DNA of 64,000 nucleotides from Luteibacter sp. Sphag1AF (GCF_014192715.1 NZ_JACHYH010000003.1:248001-312000), one strand, 5' to 3'. Shown: positions 1-10,627, numbered from the stretch's first letter. The notes: a model not told the origin generated them from the letters alone. Numbers and translations are program-made.

Positions 1-461
1 AGTGCCGCCAGTTCGATGACCACGCTGGCGCCAACCACCTCGCCACCCAGCTGATCCACGAGCTTGCGCGCAGCCTCCAGCGTGCCGCCGGTGGCCAGCA
101 CGTCGTCCACGATCAGCACCCGCTCACCCCGGCTCACTGCGCCGACGCCCATTTCCAGGCGATCAGTACCGTATTCGAGGCCGTAGTCGATGCCTACCAC
201 GGGCGGCGGCAGCTTGCCTTTCTTGCGAACCGGCACGAAACCGGCGCCCAGCGCCTGCGCAAGGGCAGCGCCAAAGATGAATCCGCGCGATTCGATGCCG
301 CATACAGCCTGTACGCGGGCCTGTCGCCACGGTTCAGCCAGCGCCTCGATACACGCGTTGAAACCGGCGGCGTCCGCCAGCAGCGGGGAAATATCCTTGA
401 AAAGGACGCCGGGACGCGGAAAGTCCGGCACGTCCCGCACGAGGTCGGAAATGGATTGCAT
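1..461 (-). CDS. apt: Adenine phosphoribosyltransferase, 3' end outside window
   Basis: Salvage enzyme that joins adenine and PRPP to give AMP in the cytoplasm. The minus-strand reading starts at the ATG at 461 (MQSISDLVRDVPDFPRPGV) and shows the early PGVLFKDI segment, the GIESRGFIFG segment and the PRPP-binding motif VLIVDDVLATGGT, all typical of APRT. About 153 residues are visible and the gene runs off the left edge, so the C-terminus cannot be judged. Only a weak AAGAG ribosome site precedes the ATG. It lies 36 bases downstream of the DUF2007 gene on the same strand and may share its transcript. Confidence 0.93.
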   Translation of the reverse strand, partial: MQSISDLVRDVPDFPRPGVLFKDISPLLADAAGFNACIEALAEPWRQARVQAVCGIESRGFIFGAALAQALGAGFVPVRKKGKLPPPVVGIDYGLEYGTDRLEMGVGAVSRGERVLIVDDVLATGGTLEAARKLVDQLGGEVVGASVVIELAA

Positions 462-497
462 GATGTGGGCTCTTGAAAAGGAGAAAAAAGCGTCAGC

Positions 498-767
498 TCA
501 GGCGAGCAGGATGTCGCCCGTGTCCGAATCGGGGTTGAGAGCCGCGCGGGCCTCCATCAACCAGGCATCCACCTGCCGGACCACGGTCTCGGCAGCCTCT
601 TCACAGCCTTCCGGGACCATCACGGCCACGAAGTCCCTCGCGGGCAGCTGGCCCACGGCCCCGGTCAGGAATTCGCCGGAGACAAAAGCGGGAATGTCGG
701 CCTGCTCGAGCGCATCTTTCACCAGATGGGCATCAATCAGGGATTCGGCATGGTAGGCAATGCGCAT
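498..767 (-). CDS. DUF2007 family small protein
   Basis: An 89-residue soluble protein starting MRIAYHAESLIDAHLVKDAL. The pattern of an N-terminal strand, a helix spanning 'DAHLVKDALEQADIPAFVSGE' in two parts, and a central VAVMVPEG strand fits the DUF2007 family (putative signal-transducing protein), a small ferredoxin-like fold with no assigned activity. It has no signal peptide or membrane segment. It sits directly upstream of apt on the same strand and back to back with glnS, so the 122 bases between 768 and 889 must carry promoters for both directions. Family assignment is by sequence pattern; the role is unknown. Confidence 0.75.
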   Translation of the reverse strand: MRIAYHAESLIDAHLVKDALEQADIPAFVSGEFLTGAVGQLPARDFVAVMVPEGCEEAAETVVRQVDAWLMEARAALNPDSDTGDILLA

Positions 768-889
768 GGCCCCACGCTAACGCGCGGCCGCCACCACGGC
801 AAGCGAGGCGTGATGCCGCCCCATCCCCACGGGGCCGCCCGGAAGGGTAAACTCATCCGTTTGCCGCATTCGACCTACCGAGCCTACCG

Positions 890-2616
<1,727 letters not shown>

Positions 2617-2617
<1 letters not shown>

Positions 2618-3174
2618 TGATCTACGCACAGGTTCATCTCACCCTTCCTGCCTGGGTTCACGAAGCCGTGGATGCCAACGCGGTGTATCCGGACGACGCC
2701 GCCAAGGTCGGCCTGGCCATCAGGCTTTCGGCTGATAACGTCGACCTGGCAACCGGTGGTCCGTTCGGCGCCGCCGTATTCGATGGCGAGCATCGCCTGA
2801 TCGCCGTGGGTGTGAATCGCGTGGTGCCGCACACCTGTTCGGTCGCGCATGCCGAAATGATGGCGTACATGACGGCGCAGCAGCGACTTCAGCGCTTCCG
2901 CCTCAATGAAGACGGCGGCAGCTTCAGCCTGGCTACCAGTTCGCAGCCGTGCTGCCAGTGCTACGGCGCCACGGTATGGGCGGGCGTGAACGAACTTCTG
3001 ATCGGCGCCCGCGCAGAAGATGTGGAAGAACTTACCGAGTTCGACGAAGGCCCGCTGCCGGCGGACTGGGTGGGCGAACTGGAAAAACGCGGCATTGCCG
3101 TCCGTCGCGATATCCTGCGGGACGAAGCCCGCGATGTCCTTCGCCGTTATGGCGAAAGCGGCACGCATTACTGA
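2617..3174 (+). CDS. Nucleoside/cytidine-deaminase-fold deaminase
   Basis: A 185-residue zinc deaminase of the cytidine/deoxycytidylate deaminase superfamily. The zinc ligands and catalytic glutamate are visible as HAE at residues 78-80 and P-C-C-Q-C at 111-115 (the PCxxC signature). The closest general class is the nucleoside/guanine deaminase group, but the substrate cannot be read from sequence. The N-terminal 30 residues and the C-terminal helix (WVGELEKRGIAVRRDILRDE) are extensions beyond the minimal fold. It is translationally coupled to glnS by a one-base overlap and followed by the TVP38 gene, forming a three-gene unit. Confidence 0.85.
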
Positions 3175-3193
3175 GATCTTGAAAGGGATGCCG

Positions 3194-3244
3194 ATGCCTT
3201 TCCCGCGCCCCATGCGCGTCCGCGCCCAGCGGTGGCCGTCCTGA
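3194..3244 (+). CDS. Possible leader peptide overlapping the start of the TVP38 gene
   Basis: A 16-codon frame (MPFPRPMRVRAQRWPS) with a good ribosome site, GAAAGGG, six bases before its ATG. It ends ten bases inside the downstream GTG-initiated gene, which itself has no visible ribosome site. This arrangement would let ribosomes terminating here re-initiate at the GTG at 3232. It could also mean that the real N-terminus of the TVP38 protein lies in this frame and a one-base indel separates the two. No homology is claimed. Confidence 0.3.
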   Translation: MPFPRPMRVRAQRWPS

Positions 3245-3951
3245 GCCGCTGGCGCGCCGCCCTGCCGCTGATCCTGCTGATCCTGGCGGGCGTCGTGCTG
3301 CTGTACTCCGGCGCGCTGGATCGCTTCCATCCAGCGCGCCTCGTGGCGGACGAAGCCAGCATGCGTGCCTCGGTGGCAAGCCATCCCTGGATGTCCGGCC
3401 TGACCTATATCGGCCTTCTGACGCTTGCCGTGTCCACCGGCATTCCCGGCACCGTCGTTATCATTTTCGCCGGTGGCCTCGTGTTTGGCGTGGCCCAGGG
3501 AACGATGCTGTCCTCGGTTGCGCTCACGCTGGGCTCGCTTTTGCTGTTCCTGGCAAGCCGCTACGCCTTTGGCTCCGGCAGCAAGACGCCGCCTCCGCTC
3601 GTCGAGAAATTGCGCCACGGATTTTCGAATCACCCGGTCAGCTACACGCTGGCCCTGCGCTTCATTCCCGTGATGCCCTTCGGTGCCGTGACCCTGGCAC
3701 TGGCATGGCTGCGTTGTCCACTGTGGCTGTTCATCGGCGCCACGTGGCTGGGCGGCACGGTATCGCTCATTTTTGAAACGTCCGTGGGCGCCGGCTTGGG
3801 TGAAGCACTGGGTTCGGGGCAGAACGTGGGCCCCGGGCTTCTGCTTGAGCCCCACCTGTTGCTGCCGCTGTGTGCACTGGCTGTTCTTGCGCTTCTTCCG
3901 CTGACCATCAATGCCGTTCGCGCACGCATGGAAAAGCGCCGTAACCGCTGA
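3232..3951 (+). CDS. TVP38/TMEM64 family inner-membrane protein (VTT domain)
   Basis: A 239-residue polytopic membrane protein of the DedA/TVP38 (VTT) superfamily, thought to act in lipid scrambling or membrane homeostasis. An N-terminal membrane segment (LPLILLILAGVVLLYSG) is followed by the VTT core: the short motif STGIPGTVVIIFAGGLVFG, a glycine-rich reentrant region, and RFIPVMPFGAVTLALAW before further membrane spans. The start is GTG 3232; upstream in-frame codons contain no ATG, GTG or TTG back to the previous stop. It is the third gene of the glnS unit. Confidence 0.85.
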   Translation: MAVLSRWRAALPLILLILAGVVLLYSGALDRFHPARLVADEASMRASVASHPWMSGLTYIGLLTLAVSTGIPGTVVIIFAGGLVFGVAQGTMLSSVALTLGSLLLFLASRYAFGSGSKTPPPLVEKLRHGFSNHPVSYTLALRFIPVMPFGAVTLALAWLRCPLWLFIGATWLGGTVSLIFETSVGAGLGEALGSGQNVGPGLLLEPHLLLPLCALAVLALLPLTINAVRARMEKRRNR

Positions 3952-4016
3952 CACGCGGGTGTTAAAACTGCGCTAGGCTGTGGCCGCAAGCATCCGGACA
4001 GGATGCGGGGGGTGCC

Positions 4017-5918
4017 ATGCGCAGGTTGTCGTCCTCGTGGCTGGAAAAGGTCTGGCGTCGAACTTCGCTGGTACAGCGACTGACGTTCGTTGCCCTCGTG
4101 CCCACCGCCACCAGTGCGATCTTCCTGTTTGCCCTGCTTACCCGCCACCAGATGGACAGCCTGCGCGACATGGGCCGGTCCACGGCGGATGCCATTGCGC
4201 AACAGGCCGCCTCGGTGGCGGGCGATGCGCTTCGCTCGGGCCAGCGCCGCGAACTGGGGCGCATTGCGCAATCCATGATCCAGCTGCCCCAGGTGGCACG
4301 CGTGCGCATCGCAGACAGGGACGGCGAAATCCTGGCCGACCGCCGCAATGGCAGCGTGGACGACAACGACGCACTCACCGTGTCACGCAACGTCAGCGAC
4401 GACACGACACACCAGCTCATTGGCGCCGTCACGGTCGATGTCAGCGTGGAAGAGGCCGCCAGCGCGCAGCGAGCCAGTCTGCGCAATGCGCTGGCATGGC
4501 TGGTTCTGAGCCTGCTCATCGCGATCATCATCGGCTGGTCCACCGCACAATGGATGAGCGCGCCCCTGCGGCGCCTGGCCATCGCGGTGCGTCAGCTGGG
4601 CCTTGGGGATCGCACCGTCGTCGTCCCCGTCACCGACGACACCGAAATAGGCGACCTTCAACGCGGCTTCAACAACGCGGCATCGCAGCTGCTGGACGCA
4701 CAGATCAGCATGGAGCGTGAAATTGCTTCAGCGACCGAAGAACTGGCCCGAAAGAACAGCGCACTGGAAGCGGCCAGCGTGGCCAAGGCACGATTTCTTG
4801 CAGCCGCATCGCACGACCTGCGTCAGCCGCTGTATGCGCTGACGCTGTTCTCATCCGGCCTTTCCGTAGACGAATACGATCCTTCGCGGCTGGATCGCAT
4901 CGCGCATATCCAGGAATGTGTGGACTCCCTGGACCATCTCTTCAGCGAACTGCTGGATCTCTCGCGCCTTGAAAGTGGCGCGATGACCGCCGTGATGCGC
5001 GACTTTCCTCTGGATGAGCTGTTTGAAGAGGTCAGCGTGAACTTCCGCATGGTGGCGGAACAGCACGATCTGCGCCTGATTGTCCGCAAGACAAATGTCT
5101 GGGTGCGCAGCGACCGGACAATGCTGGCCCGCATCCTGAACAACCTGATCAGCAATGCACTGCGTTATACGCAGTGCGGAGGCGTGCTGGTGGCCGCGCG
5201 TCGTCGGCGCGGACAGCAGATTCGACTGGATGTGTGGGATACCGGCAGCGGCATCTCCGCCGAGCATCATGAGCAGATCTTCGATGAGTTTTTCCGTATA
5301 GAAGGCCATCCCGATTCCGGACGCCACGACGGCCCGCGCCGCGGACTCGGACTTGGCCTTTCCACCGTGCAACGACTGGCCCGACTGCTGGGTACCCGGG
5401 CCAGCGTGCGTTCGCGCCCCGGCGAAGGAAGTGTGTTCAGCCTCACACTTCCTGAAGTGAAACCCGTGAATGATGCGCTGACAGCACTCCCGGCAACCGA
5501 TACCGTGGCCGATGTCACCGGCATGCGGGTGCTGGTCATTGATGATGAACCAAGCATTCTCTCGGGCATCAGCTACCTGCTGGGAAGCTGGGGCTGCGAG
5601 GTGGCCACGGCCGAAGATGCCCAGGAAGCGCTGGAAGCGGCTCAGATATGGACCCGTCCGCCAGATCTTGTGATCTCCGACCTCAGGCTTCGCGAAAGCA
5701 ACGGGCTGGAAGTTCTTGCACTGCTGGACAAGTACTACCGTCGCCGACCGGGCGATCCACCACCGTTTGCACGTGTGCTCATCACTGGCGAAACACGCAG
5801 CGAACACCTTAAAAACATAGAACAGGACACGACGCCGGTGCTCTACAAGCCAGTGTCTCCAGAGCGACTTCGCGAAACCATGATCGCTGCGTATTCCAGA
5901 CAACGTAGCTCCGTCTGA
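4017..5918 (+). CDS. Hybrid sensor histidine kinase/response regulator
   Basis: A 633-residue membrane sensor. Order of parts: membrane segment near residues 22-42, periplasmic domain to about 157, second membrane segment (LAWLVLSLLIAIIIGWS), HAMP-like linker, coiled coil, HisKA with phospho-acceptor His266 in AASHDLRQPL, HATPase_c with N box (NNLISNALRYT), VWDTGSGI and the RRGLGLGLS glycine box, then a receiver domain from about residue 508 with the LVIDDE pocket and acceptor Asp in VISDLRL. All key residues are present. It heads a cluster with a LuxR-type regulator, a PhnD-like binding protein and a degenerate kinase, and may phosphorylate the downstream regulator. The signal is unknown. 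Confidence 0.93.
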   Translation: MRRLSSSWLEKVWRRTSLVQRLTFVALVPTATSAIFLFALLTRHQMDSLRDMGRSTADAIAQQAASVAGDALRSGQRRELGRIAQSMIQLPQVARVRIADRDGEILADRRNGSVDDNDALTVSRNVSDDTTHQLIGAVTVDVSVEEAASAQRASLRNALAWLVLSLLIAIIIGWSTAQWMSAPLRRLAIAVRQLGLGDRTVVVPVTDDTEIGDLQRGFNNAASQLLDAQISMEREIASATEELARKNSALEAASVAKARFLAAASHDLRQPLYALTLFSSGLSVDEYDPSRLDRIAHIQECVDSLDHLFSELLDLSRLESGAMTAVMRDFPLDELFEEVSVNFRMVAEQHDLRLIVRKTNVWVRSDRTMLARILNNLISNALRYTQCGGVLVAARRRRGQQIRLDVWDTGSGISAEHHEQIFDEFFRIEGHPDSGRHDGPRRGLGLGLSTVQRLARLLGTRASVRSRPGEGSVFSLTLPEVKPVNDALTALPATDTVADVTGMRVLVIDDEPSILSGISYLLGSWGCEVATAEDAQEALEAAQIWTRPPDLVISDLRLRESNGLEVLALLDKYYRRRPGDPPPFARVLITGETRSEHLKNIEQDTTPVLYKPVSPERLRETMIAAYSRQRSSV

Positions 5919-6008
5919 ACGGAAAACGATTCTGTTGCCGCGGTACAGCATCGGAGCTATCTTCGGAAGACGGGGCGGGCCGGGAGCCAGCTGAATAAAG
6001 GATCAGCC

Positions 6009-6707
6009 ATGCGCATTCTGATTGCGGACGACCATCGACTGATCGTGGAAGGTGTGAAGCTCAAGCTCGACGAACTGTGGCAGGGAACCACTTATGTCGT
6101 AGCCGCCAATGCGGAAGAACTGGCTGAAATAAGCGGTCAGACGCCTACTCCCGACCTTGATCTTGCACTGGTGGATATGGCCATGCCGGGAGCCCACGGC
6201 ATGGACCATCTGAAGGATCTGCATGCGAAATTGCCGTCTCTGCCCATCGTTGTGCTGTCGGGCTCCGAAGACCCCGACGTGATCCGCGGCGTGCTGGATA
6301 TGGGCCTCCGAGGCTACATACCAAAGTCCTACTCACCGGACGTCATGCTGAGTGCGGTGCGGCTCGTGATGTCTGGCGGCGTGTATGTTCCGCCCCGCGC
6401 ACTGTCCAACAGCGAGGCCGATCCGGGCCAGTCCCCGGGCAAATACGGCAAACTTACCGTGCGTGAACTTCACGCGGTGCTGACAGAGCGCCAGATAGAA
6501 GCACTCCGGCTACTCCGCGAAGGCAAGCCGAACAAGGTCATCGCGCGCGAAATGGAGATCAGCGAGGGAACGGTCAAAATTCATCTGGCCGCTATATTCC
6601 GCGCCCTGAACGTACGCAATCGCGTTGAAGCGGTGGTTGAAGCCAACCGTATCGAAAAATCGTCCGTCGAAAAGTCGAACAGGTCGGCCGAAAGGCCGGT
6701 GCCGTAG
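6009..6707 (+). CDS. LuxR-family response regulator
   Basis: A 232-residue two-domain DNA-binding regulator. The N-terminal receiver has the ADDH pocket and acceptor Asp56 in LALVDMAMPG; a LuxR-type helix-turn-helix follows at roughly residues 155-215 (LTERQIEALRLLREGKPNKV, then EMEISEGTVKIHLAAIFRAL). The ATG at 6009 has an AAAGGA ribosome site seven bases upstream. It lies 90 bases after the hybrid kinase on the same strand and is the likely output of that kinase. Its targets are not visible, although the PhnD-like gene directly downstream is an obvious candidate. Confidence 0.94.
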   Translation: MRILIADDHRLIVEGVKLKLDELWQGTTYVVAANAEELAEISGQTPTPDLDLALVDMAMPGAHGMDHLKDLHAKLPSLPIVVLSGSEDPDVIRGVLDMGLRGYIPKSYSPDVMLSAVRLVMSGGVYVPPRALSNSEADPGQSPGKYGKLTVRELHAVLTERQIEALRLLREGKPNKVIAREMEISEGTVKIHLAAIFRALNVRNRVEAVVEANRIEKSSVEKSNRSAERPVP

Positions 6708-6753
6708 CCCTCCGGATTCTCCGCGGGGTCAGGTCATCTGCGGGGCCAAGGTC

Positions 6754-7806
6754 ATGCAGGATCAGGGGAAGCCAGCGTCACATTCGTGGTCGTGTCGCTT
6801 CATCCGGCTGGGGCTGTTGTTGCTCCTTGCCGCGAGCGCGGTGGCACCCGTGCGGGCCTGGGCGCAACGCGCCGCCGGAGCCGATGAGGACCCCCGTGCG
6901 CCACTCACGTTCGGCATTCTTCCCATCGGCGGACCCGCAGAGTCACTGGAGGCCTGGAGCCCCATGCTGGCCGATCTGCGCAAAGCGCTGAACCGCCCCG
7001 TGCGCGCGATATCGGTCACCACTTACGAAGGCATCGCCCAGGCCATCAGCGAACAGCGTGTGGATATCGCGTTTCTTTCCGGACGGCTGGCGCTGGACGC
7101 CGTTACCCGACAGAACATGCAGGTGGTGGCACACCTCACGCGGGGCGACGGATCGCGTGGCTACAACGCCGTGCTGATCGTCGCCACCGACTCGCCGATA
7201 CGAACGCTTGACCAGGTGTTTGCCCAGCCGGGCAAGCTGAAATACGCGCGTGCGGAGTCGTTGTCCGTTTCAGGCTATCTCGTGCCGGAAACGCAGGTAT
7301 TTGCGACGCGTGGACTGGATTCGGACACGTACTTCGCCACCGTTCACATCGACAACCATCAAAATAACGCGCTGGCCATTGCCAACGGCGAGGCCGACAT
7401 CGCCAGCAACAATACGGCGGACCTCGAACGCTTCGCGCAGCGCTTCCCCGAACAATACGCGCGGCTGCGCGTGATCTGGCGCTCGTCACTCATACCGCAC
7501 GCCGTGATCGTCCTGCGCACCGACCTGCCCTCGTCGCTTCGCGAACGCATTGCCACGTTCATTACCAACTATGGCAAGGGCAAGGATGGTCCGCGCGAAC
7601 TGGCCAATCTCCATCTCATCCACGACATCAGTGGATTTGCTCCCGCGTCCAATGATGATCTCGCCCCGTTTGCGGACATCGAATACACCCTGGAACGCCG
7701 CCGCGCCACCACGGCCCAATGGGTCAGCGAGGCGGCCCGCGAAGCGCGCCTGAAGAAGATCGACGAAGACCATCGCGCCCTTCTGGCCCAACTGCATTCG
7801 CATTGA
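6754..7806 (+). CDS. PhnD-like periplasmic phosphate/phosphonate-binding protein
   Basis: A 350-residue exported protein. The N-terminus MQDQGKPASHSWSCR is followed by a hydrophobic core (LGLLLLLAASAVAPV) and a likely cleavage after AWA. The mature part matches the PhnD/SsuA-like class of substrate-binding proteins: LTFGILPIGGPAESLEAWSPM, YEGIAQAISEQRVDIAFLS, and the conserved ANGEADIASNN hinge region. No ABC permease or ATPase genes flank it. Instead it lies between a LuxR-type regulator and two histidine kinases, which suggests it presents a ligand to a kinase rather than to a transporter. The ATG at 6754 was chosen because it gives a proper signal peptide; longer in-frame starts would add a non-secretory extension. 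Confidence 0.8.
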   Translation: MQDQGKPASHSWSCRFIRLGLLLLLAASAVAPVRAWAQRAAGADEDPRAPLTFGILPIGGPAESLEAWSPMLADLRKALNRPVRAISVTTYEGIAQAISEQRVDIAFLSGRLALDAVTRQNMQVVAHLTRGDGSRGYNAVLIVATDSPIRTLDQVFAQPGKLKYARAESLSVSGYLVPETQVFATRGLDSDTYFATVHIDNHQNNALAIANGEADIASNNTADLERFAQRFPEQYARLRVIWRSSLIPHAVIVLRTDLPSSLRERIATFITNYGKGKDGPRELANLHLIHDISGFAPASNDDLAPFADIEYTLERRRATTAQWVSEAAREARLKKIDEDHRALLAQLHSH

Positions 7807-7932
7807 TGGCCGGGCAAGCATAGACCAAAGGAAATAGCCCACCCGGCTACATCGCCTTGCGTATCGCGCTGGCCGCCAGCGCGGAACTAGAGTGCAGTCA
7901 TTATCCATCGCACCCGCTCAAGGGCTGCACCC

Positions 7933-9321
7933 ATGACTCAGCCGTTCCTGCAGGCGAAACGCCCGATGCGACTCCGTCGCCGCCTGCTGCTGATCGGCTT
8001 GCTGCCCATGGCGTTGCTCGCCCTGTGCCTGGCACTCGCGCTGACGGCCACTTACGCGCAGCTTTTGAACGTGCAGTTCCGCGCGCTCACCACGGTGCAG
8101 GCGTTTCGCATTGGCGAGGCAATGGTCGACACGCGCACCGACACCCAGCTTCGCCACGCGCTGCAACTGGCGGTGACCGCGAATCCGCCGGCTGTTCGGG
8201 CCAGTCTTCGTCGGGATAGCGGAGAGTTGCTCACGGTGGATAACGGACGACCGTTGCTTACCGATGCCACTCACCGGGTCATGGTTGCTACGCCGTACGG
8301 CGAACTGACCGTGACATCGGACATGCGTTCCTTCCAGGCCCGTCACGCGACGGCATGGTGGCTGGGCGTGTTCCTCGCATGTGGCATAGCGCTGGTTTTC
8401 ATGCTTGCCACGTGTGCGTTCGAGGCACTTCTGATCCGCCCGCTCGTTGCCATCCGCGACCGTCTTGTGCGCGTACTTCGCGGACGTCCATTTACCGATC
8501 CGGTGCGCACACATCTTGCAGAACTGGACGCCCTGGACATCTGCGTGGATGAGGTCATCGCGCTGCGCATGCATCACGACGAACGCATGACCGAGGCGTT
8601 GCACATCCGGCTTCGCGACATTGCGCGCGGCACCCGTTTCACGGCGCGCTTTGGCGATCAGTTCCGGCAGCCGCTGCAGGCACTGGGCCTGTTCATCGCG
8701 GGCATGCAGCCGGGTAAGGATCTGCATCAGCGTGCCGCCCTCTCGCAAATGCGCACCAACGTGGTTCGCATGACCGAGTTGCTGGATGCGCTGATGGAAA
8801 TGACACGCTTCGACGCAGGCATCGTGGAACCGGTGCCCACCGACCTCATCGCATCGGATCTCTTCGTGCGCGAGCGTGACCTCTGTGCCGCAGAAGCCCG
8901 GCGGCTGCATGTCGACATGCATTGGCGAGGCGGACGTCTGGCTTTGCGTGGCGACAGCGCGCTTCTGAGTGACCTGCTCCACCGCCTGGTGGTCAACGCC
9001 ATGGCCAGTGCCCCGCAGGGGCGCGTGCTCGTTGCTGCGCGGCGGCGGGGGTCGGGCGTGCGCATCGAGGTGCGTGACAACGGCATGGGGATTGATCTTG
9101 ACCAGCAGCAACGGGTTTTCGAGGAGTTCGTCCGGCTGCCGGGACATGCCGGGTACGGCCTGGGGCTGACCATCGCCCGGCGAATCGCTGAAGTGGTGGG
9201 CGGCCGCATCGGTGTGCGTTCCCGCCCGGGCGCGGGATCGACCTTCTGGTTCGAGGTAGACGGCCTCCACACCCGCAATCGCTGGCGCACCGAGTCCTCC
9301 AGGGTGCGCCGGGCCAGCTAG
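7933..9321 (+). CDS. Degenerate sensor histidine kinase (phospho-acceptor His replaced by Asp)
   Basis: A 462-residue membrane kinase-like protein: membrane segment at about residues 16-38, periplasmic domain to about 138, second membrane segment (WWLGVFLACGIALVFML), short cytoplasmic linker, HisKA-like and HATPase_c domains. Where the hybrid kinase upstream has SHDLRQPLYALTLF, this protein has GDQFRQPLQALGLF, so the acceptor histidine is Asp242. The ATP-binding part still has LVVNA, VRDNGMGID and YGLGLTIA. It should bind ATP but cannot autophosphorylate on the usual residue. Position next to the PhnD-like gene suggests a sensor partner for the active kinase, perhaps as heterodimer subunit or phosphatase. 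That role is inference. Confidence 0.88.
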   Translation: MTQPFLQAKRPMRLRRRLLLIGLLPMALLALCLALALTATYAQLLNVQFRALTTVQAFRIGEAMVDTRTDTQLRHALQLAVTANPPAVRASLRRDSGELLTVDNGRPLLTDATHRVMVATPYGELTVTSDMRSFQARHATAWWLGVFLACGIALVFMLATCAFEALLIRPLVAIRDRLVRVLRGRPFTDPVRTHLAELDALDICVDEVIALRMHHDERMTEALHIRLRDIARGTRFTARFGDQFRQPLQALGLFIAGMQPGKDLHQRAALSQMRTNVVRMTELLDALMEMTRFDAGIVEPVPTDLIASDLFVRERDLCAAEARRLHVDMHWRGGRLALRGDSALLSDLLHRLVVNAMASAPQGRVLVAARRRGSGVRIEVRDNGMGIDLDQQQRVFEEFVRLPGHAGYGLGLTIARRIAEVVGGRIGVRSRPGAGSTFWFEVDGLHTRNRWRTESSRVRRAS

Positions 9322-9409
9322 CCCTTGCGATTCGCCGCAGGGGCACCCATCTGTCGCCTGTCATGCTTCCGGCGTATGGTTCGACGGAGGCACCCGGAGG
9401 CCTTCCCGC

Positions 9410-10363
9410 TTGATCAGCTACCTGCCAGGTCATTGGTCCGCCGCTGCGCCCGTCGCGGCGTTCGTCAGCGTGTTCGCAGGCGCCATCGGCCTGCCCGTGC
9501 CTGCCATGCCGGCACTGATCGTCATCGGCAGCACGCTCGTGGCGCTGCACAGTCCCCTGCTTCTTCTTGCGACCTTCGCGGGTGCACTTGCTGGCGCGTT
9601 CGTGGGCGACGCCGTGTGGTTCCTGACCGGACGTCGATACGGCTATCGCGTGCTGGACCGACTGTGCAAAGTGTCGTTATCTCCGGATACCTGTGTGCGC
9701 CGCGCGGGTGGATTCTTTGAAAAACGTGGCGTCAAACTGCTGCTGATTTCCCGGTTCGTGCCCGGCCTGTCACTGGTGGCCATCCCCATTGCCGGCGCAT
9801 CGCACACTGAATTCTCGCGTTTCACCCTGTTTGATCTGCTCGGTGCCAGCCTCTGGATTGCCGTGGGACTGAGTGTCGGCATGATTTTCTACCGGCAGAT
9901 CGACGGCGTGCTGGCCATGCTGCACCAGTTTGGCATCGGCCTCATCGCGGTAACCGCACTTTGCCTGGTGCTGTGGATCGCGTTCCGCTGGATACGGCGC
10001 ACGCTGCTGATTGTGCAACTTCGCAAGAACCGCATCACTGTGGACGAACTGTCGCTGCTGCTGGCCAACGATCCGGGCGCCCTCATCGTGGATGTGCGTG
10101 CCGCCAGCGTCCGCGCCGAGGATCCGTTCGTGATCCCGGGTTCGCGCATGTTCGACCTGACAACAGCGGAGCACGAACTGGCCGAACTGCCCCGCCACGT
10201 CCCGCTGGTCATCTACTGCTCGTGCCCCAACGAGGTCACGGCCGCCAAAGTCGCGCAGAAGCTCACGCGCCTCGGTTTTGCCAACGTCCGCCCACTGACG
10301 GGTGGCATTGGCGCCTGGCGCGACGCCGGCCGCGACGTCGAGGCCATCGCAGCCACGCTCTGA
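9410..10363 (+). CDS. DedA-family membrane protein fused to a C-terminal rhodanese domain
   Basis: A 317-residue fusion. Residues 1 to about 205 are a DedA/VTT membrane domain (FAGAIGLPVPAMPALIVIG, FVGDAVWFLTGRRYG, and RFVPGLSLVAIPIAGAS before the last spans). After a basic linker (QLRKNRITVDELSLLL) the remaining 100 residues form a rhodanese domain with LIVDVRA, the active loop YCSCPNEVT and the closing LTGGIGAW. The start is TTG 9410 behind a strong GGAGG; no in-frame ATG precedes it. The fusion is known in proteobacteria. The rhodanese probably acts at the cytoplasmic face. Confidence 0.9.
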   Translation: MISYLPGHWSAAAPVAAFVSVFAGAIGLPVPAMPALIVIGSTLVALHSPLLLLATFAGALAGAFVGDAVWFLTGRRYGYRVLDRLCKVSLSPDTCVRRAGGFFEKRGVKLLLISRFVPGLSLVAIPIAGASHTEFSRFTLFDLLGASLWIAVGLSVGMIFYRQIDGVLAMLHQFGIGLIAVTALCLVLWIAFRWIRRTLLIVQLRKNRITVDELSLLLANDPGALIVDVRAASVRAEDPFVIPGSRMFDLTTAEHELAELPRHVPLVIYCSCPNEVTAAKVAQKLTRLGFANVRPLTGGIGAWRDAGRDVEAIAATL

Positions 10364-10419
10364 CACGCCCGGTTGTGCACTGCACCCCATCCAACTAAAC
10401 TAGCGGGCTCTTCGCGTAT

Positions 10420-10495
10420 GGGTCGTTAGCTCAGTTGGTAGAGCAGCGGACTTTTAATCCGTAGGTCGCCGGTTCGAATCCGGCACGACCCACCA
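10420..10495 (+). tRNA. tRNA-Lys (anticodon UUU)
   Basis: A complete 76-base cloverleaf with encoded CCA at 10493-10495. The acceptor stem pairs GGGTCGT with ACGACCC. The anticodon stem GCGGA/TCCGT closes the loop CTTTTAA, giving anticodon TTT at 10453-10455. The T arm contains GGTTCGAATCC. It stands alone, 56 bases after the DedA-rhodanese gene. I looked for a second copy of its 3' end downstream as a mark of integration and saw none. Confidence 0.97.
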
Positions 10496-10627
10496 TTCGC
10501 ATCAGTGACTTGGCGAAACGCCGCCGTTTTGCATCTCACACCCGCTCTGGTCGCACCGCCCGAGACGCACGTCTCGCATGATGGCCATAAGGCCTTCAGA
10601 GCTTATGACGCGCGCCCTTTGTAATTA

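Noticed and set aside
10420-10495. tRNA-Lys as attachment site of a larger integrated element
   Set aside because: No integrase gene lies nearby and I saw no second copy of the tRNA 3' end in the window.
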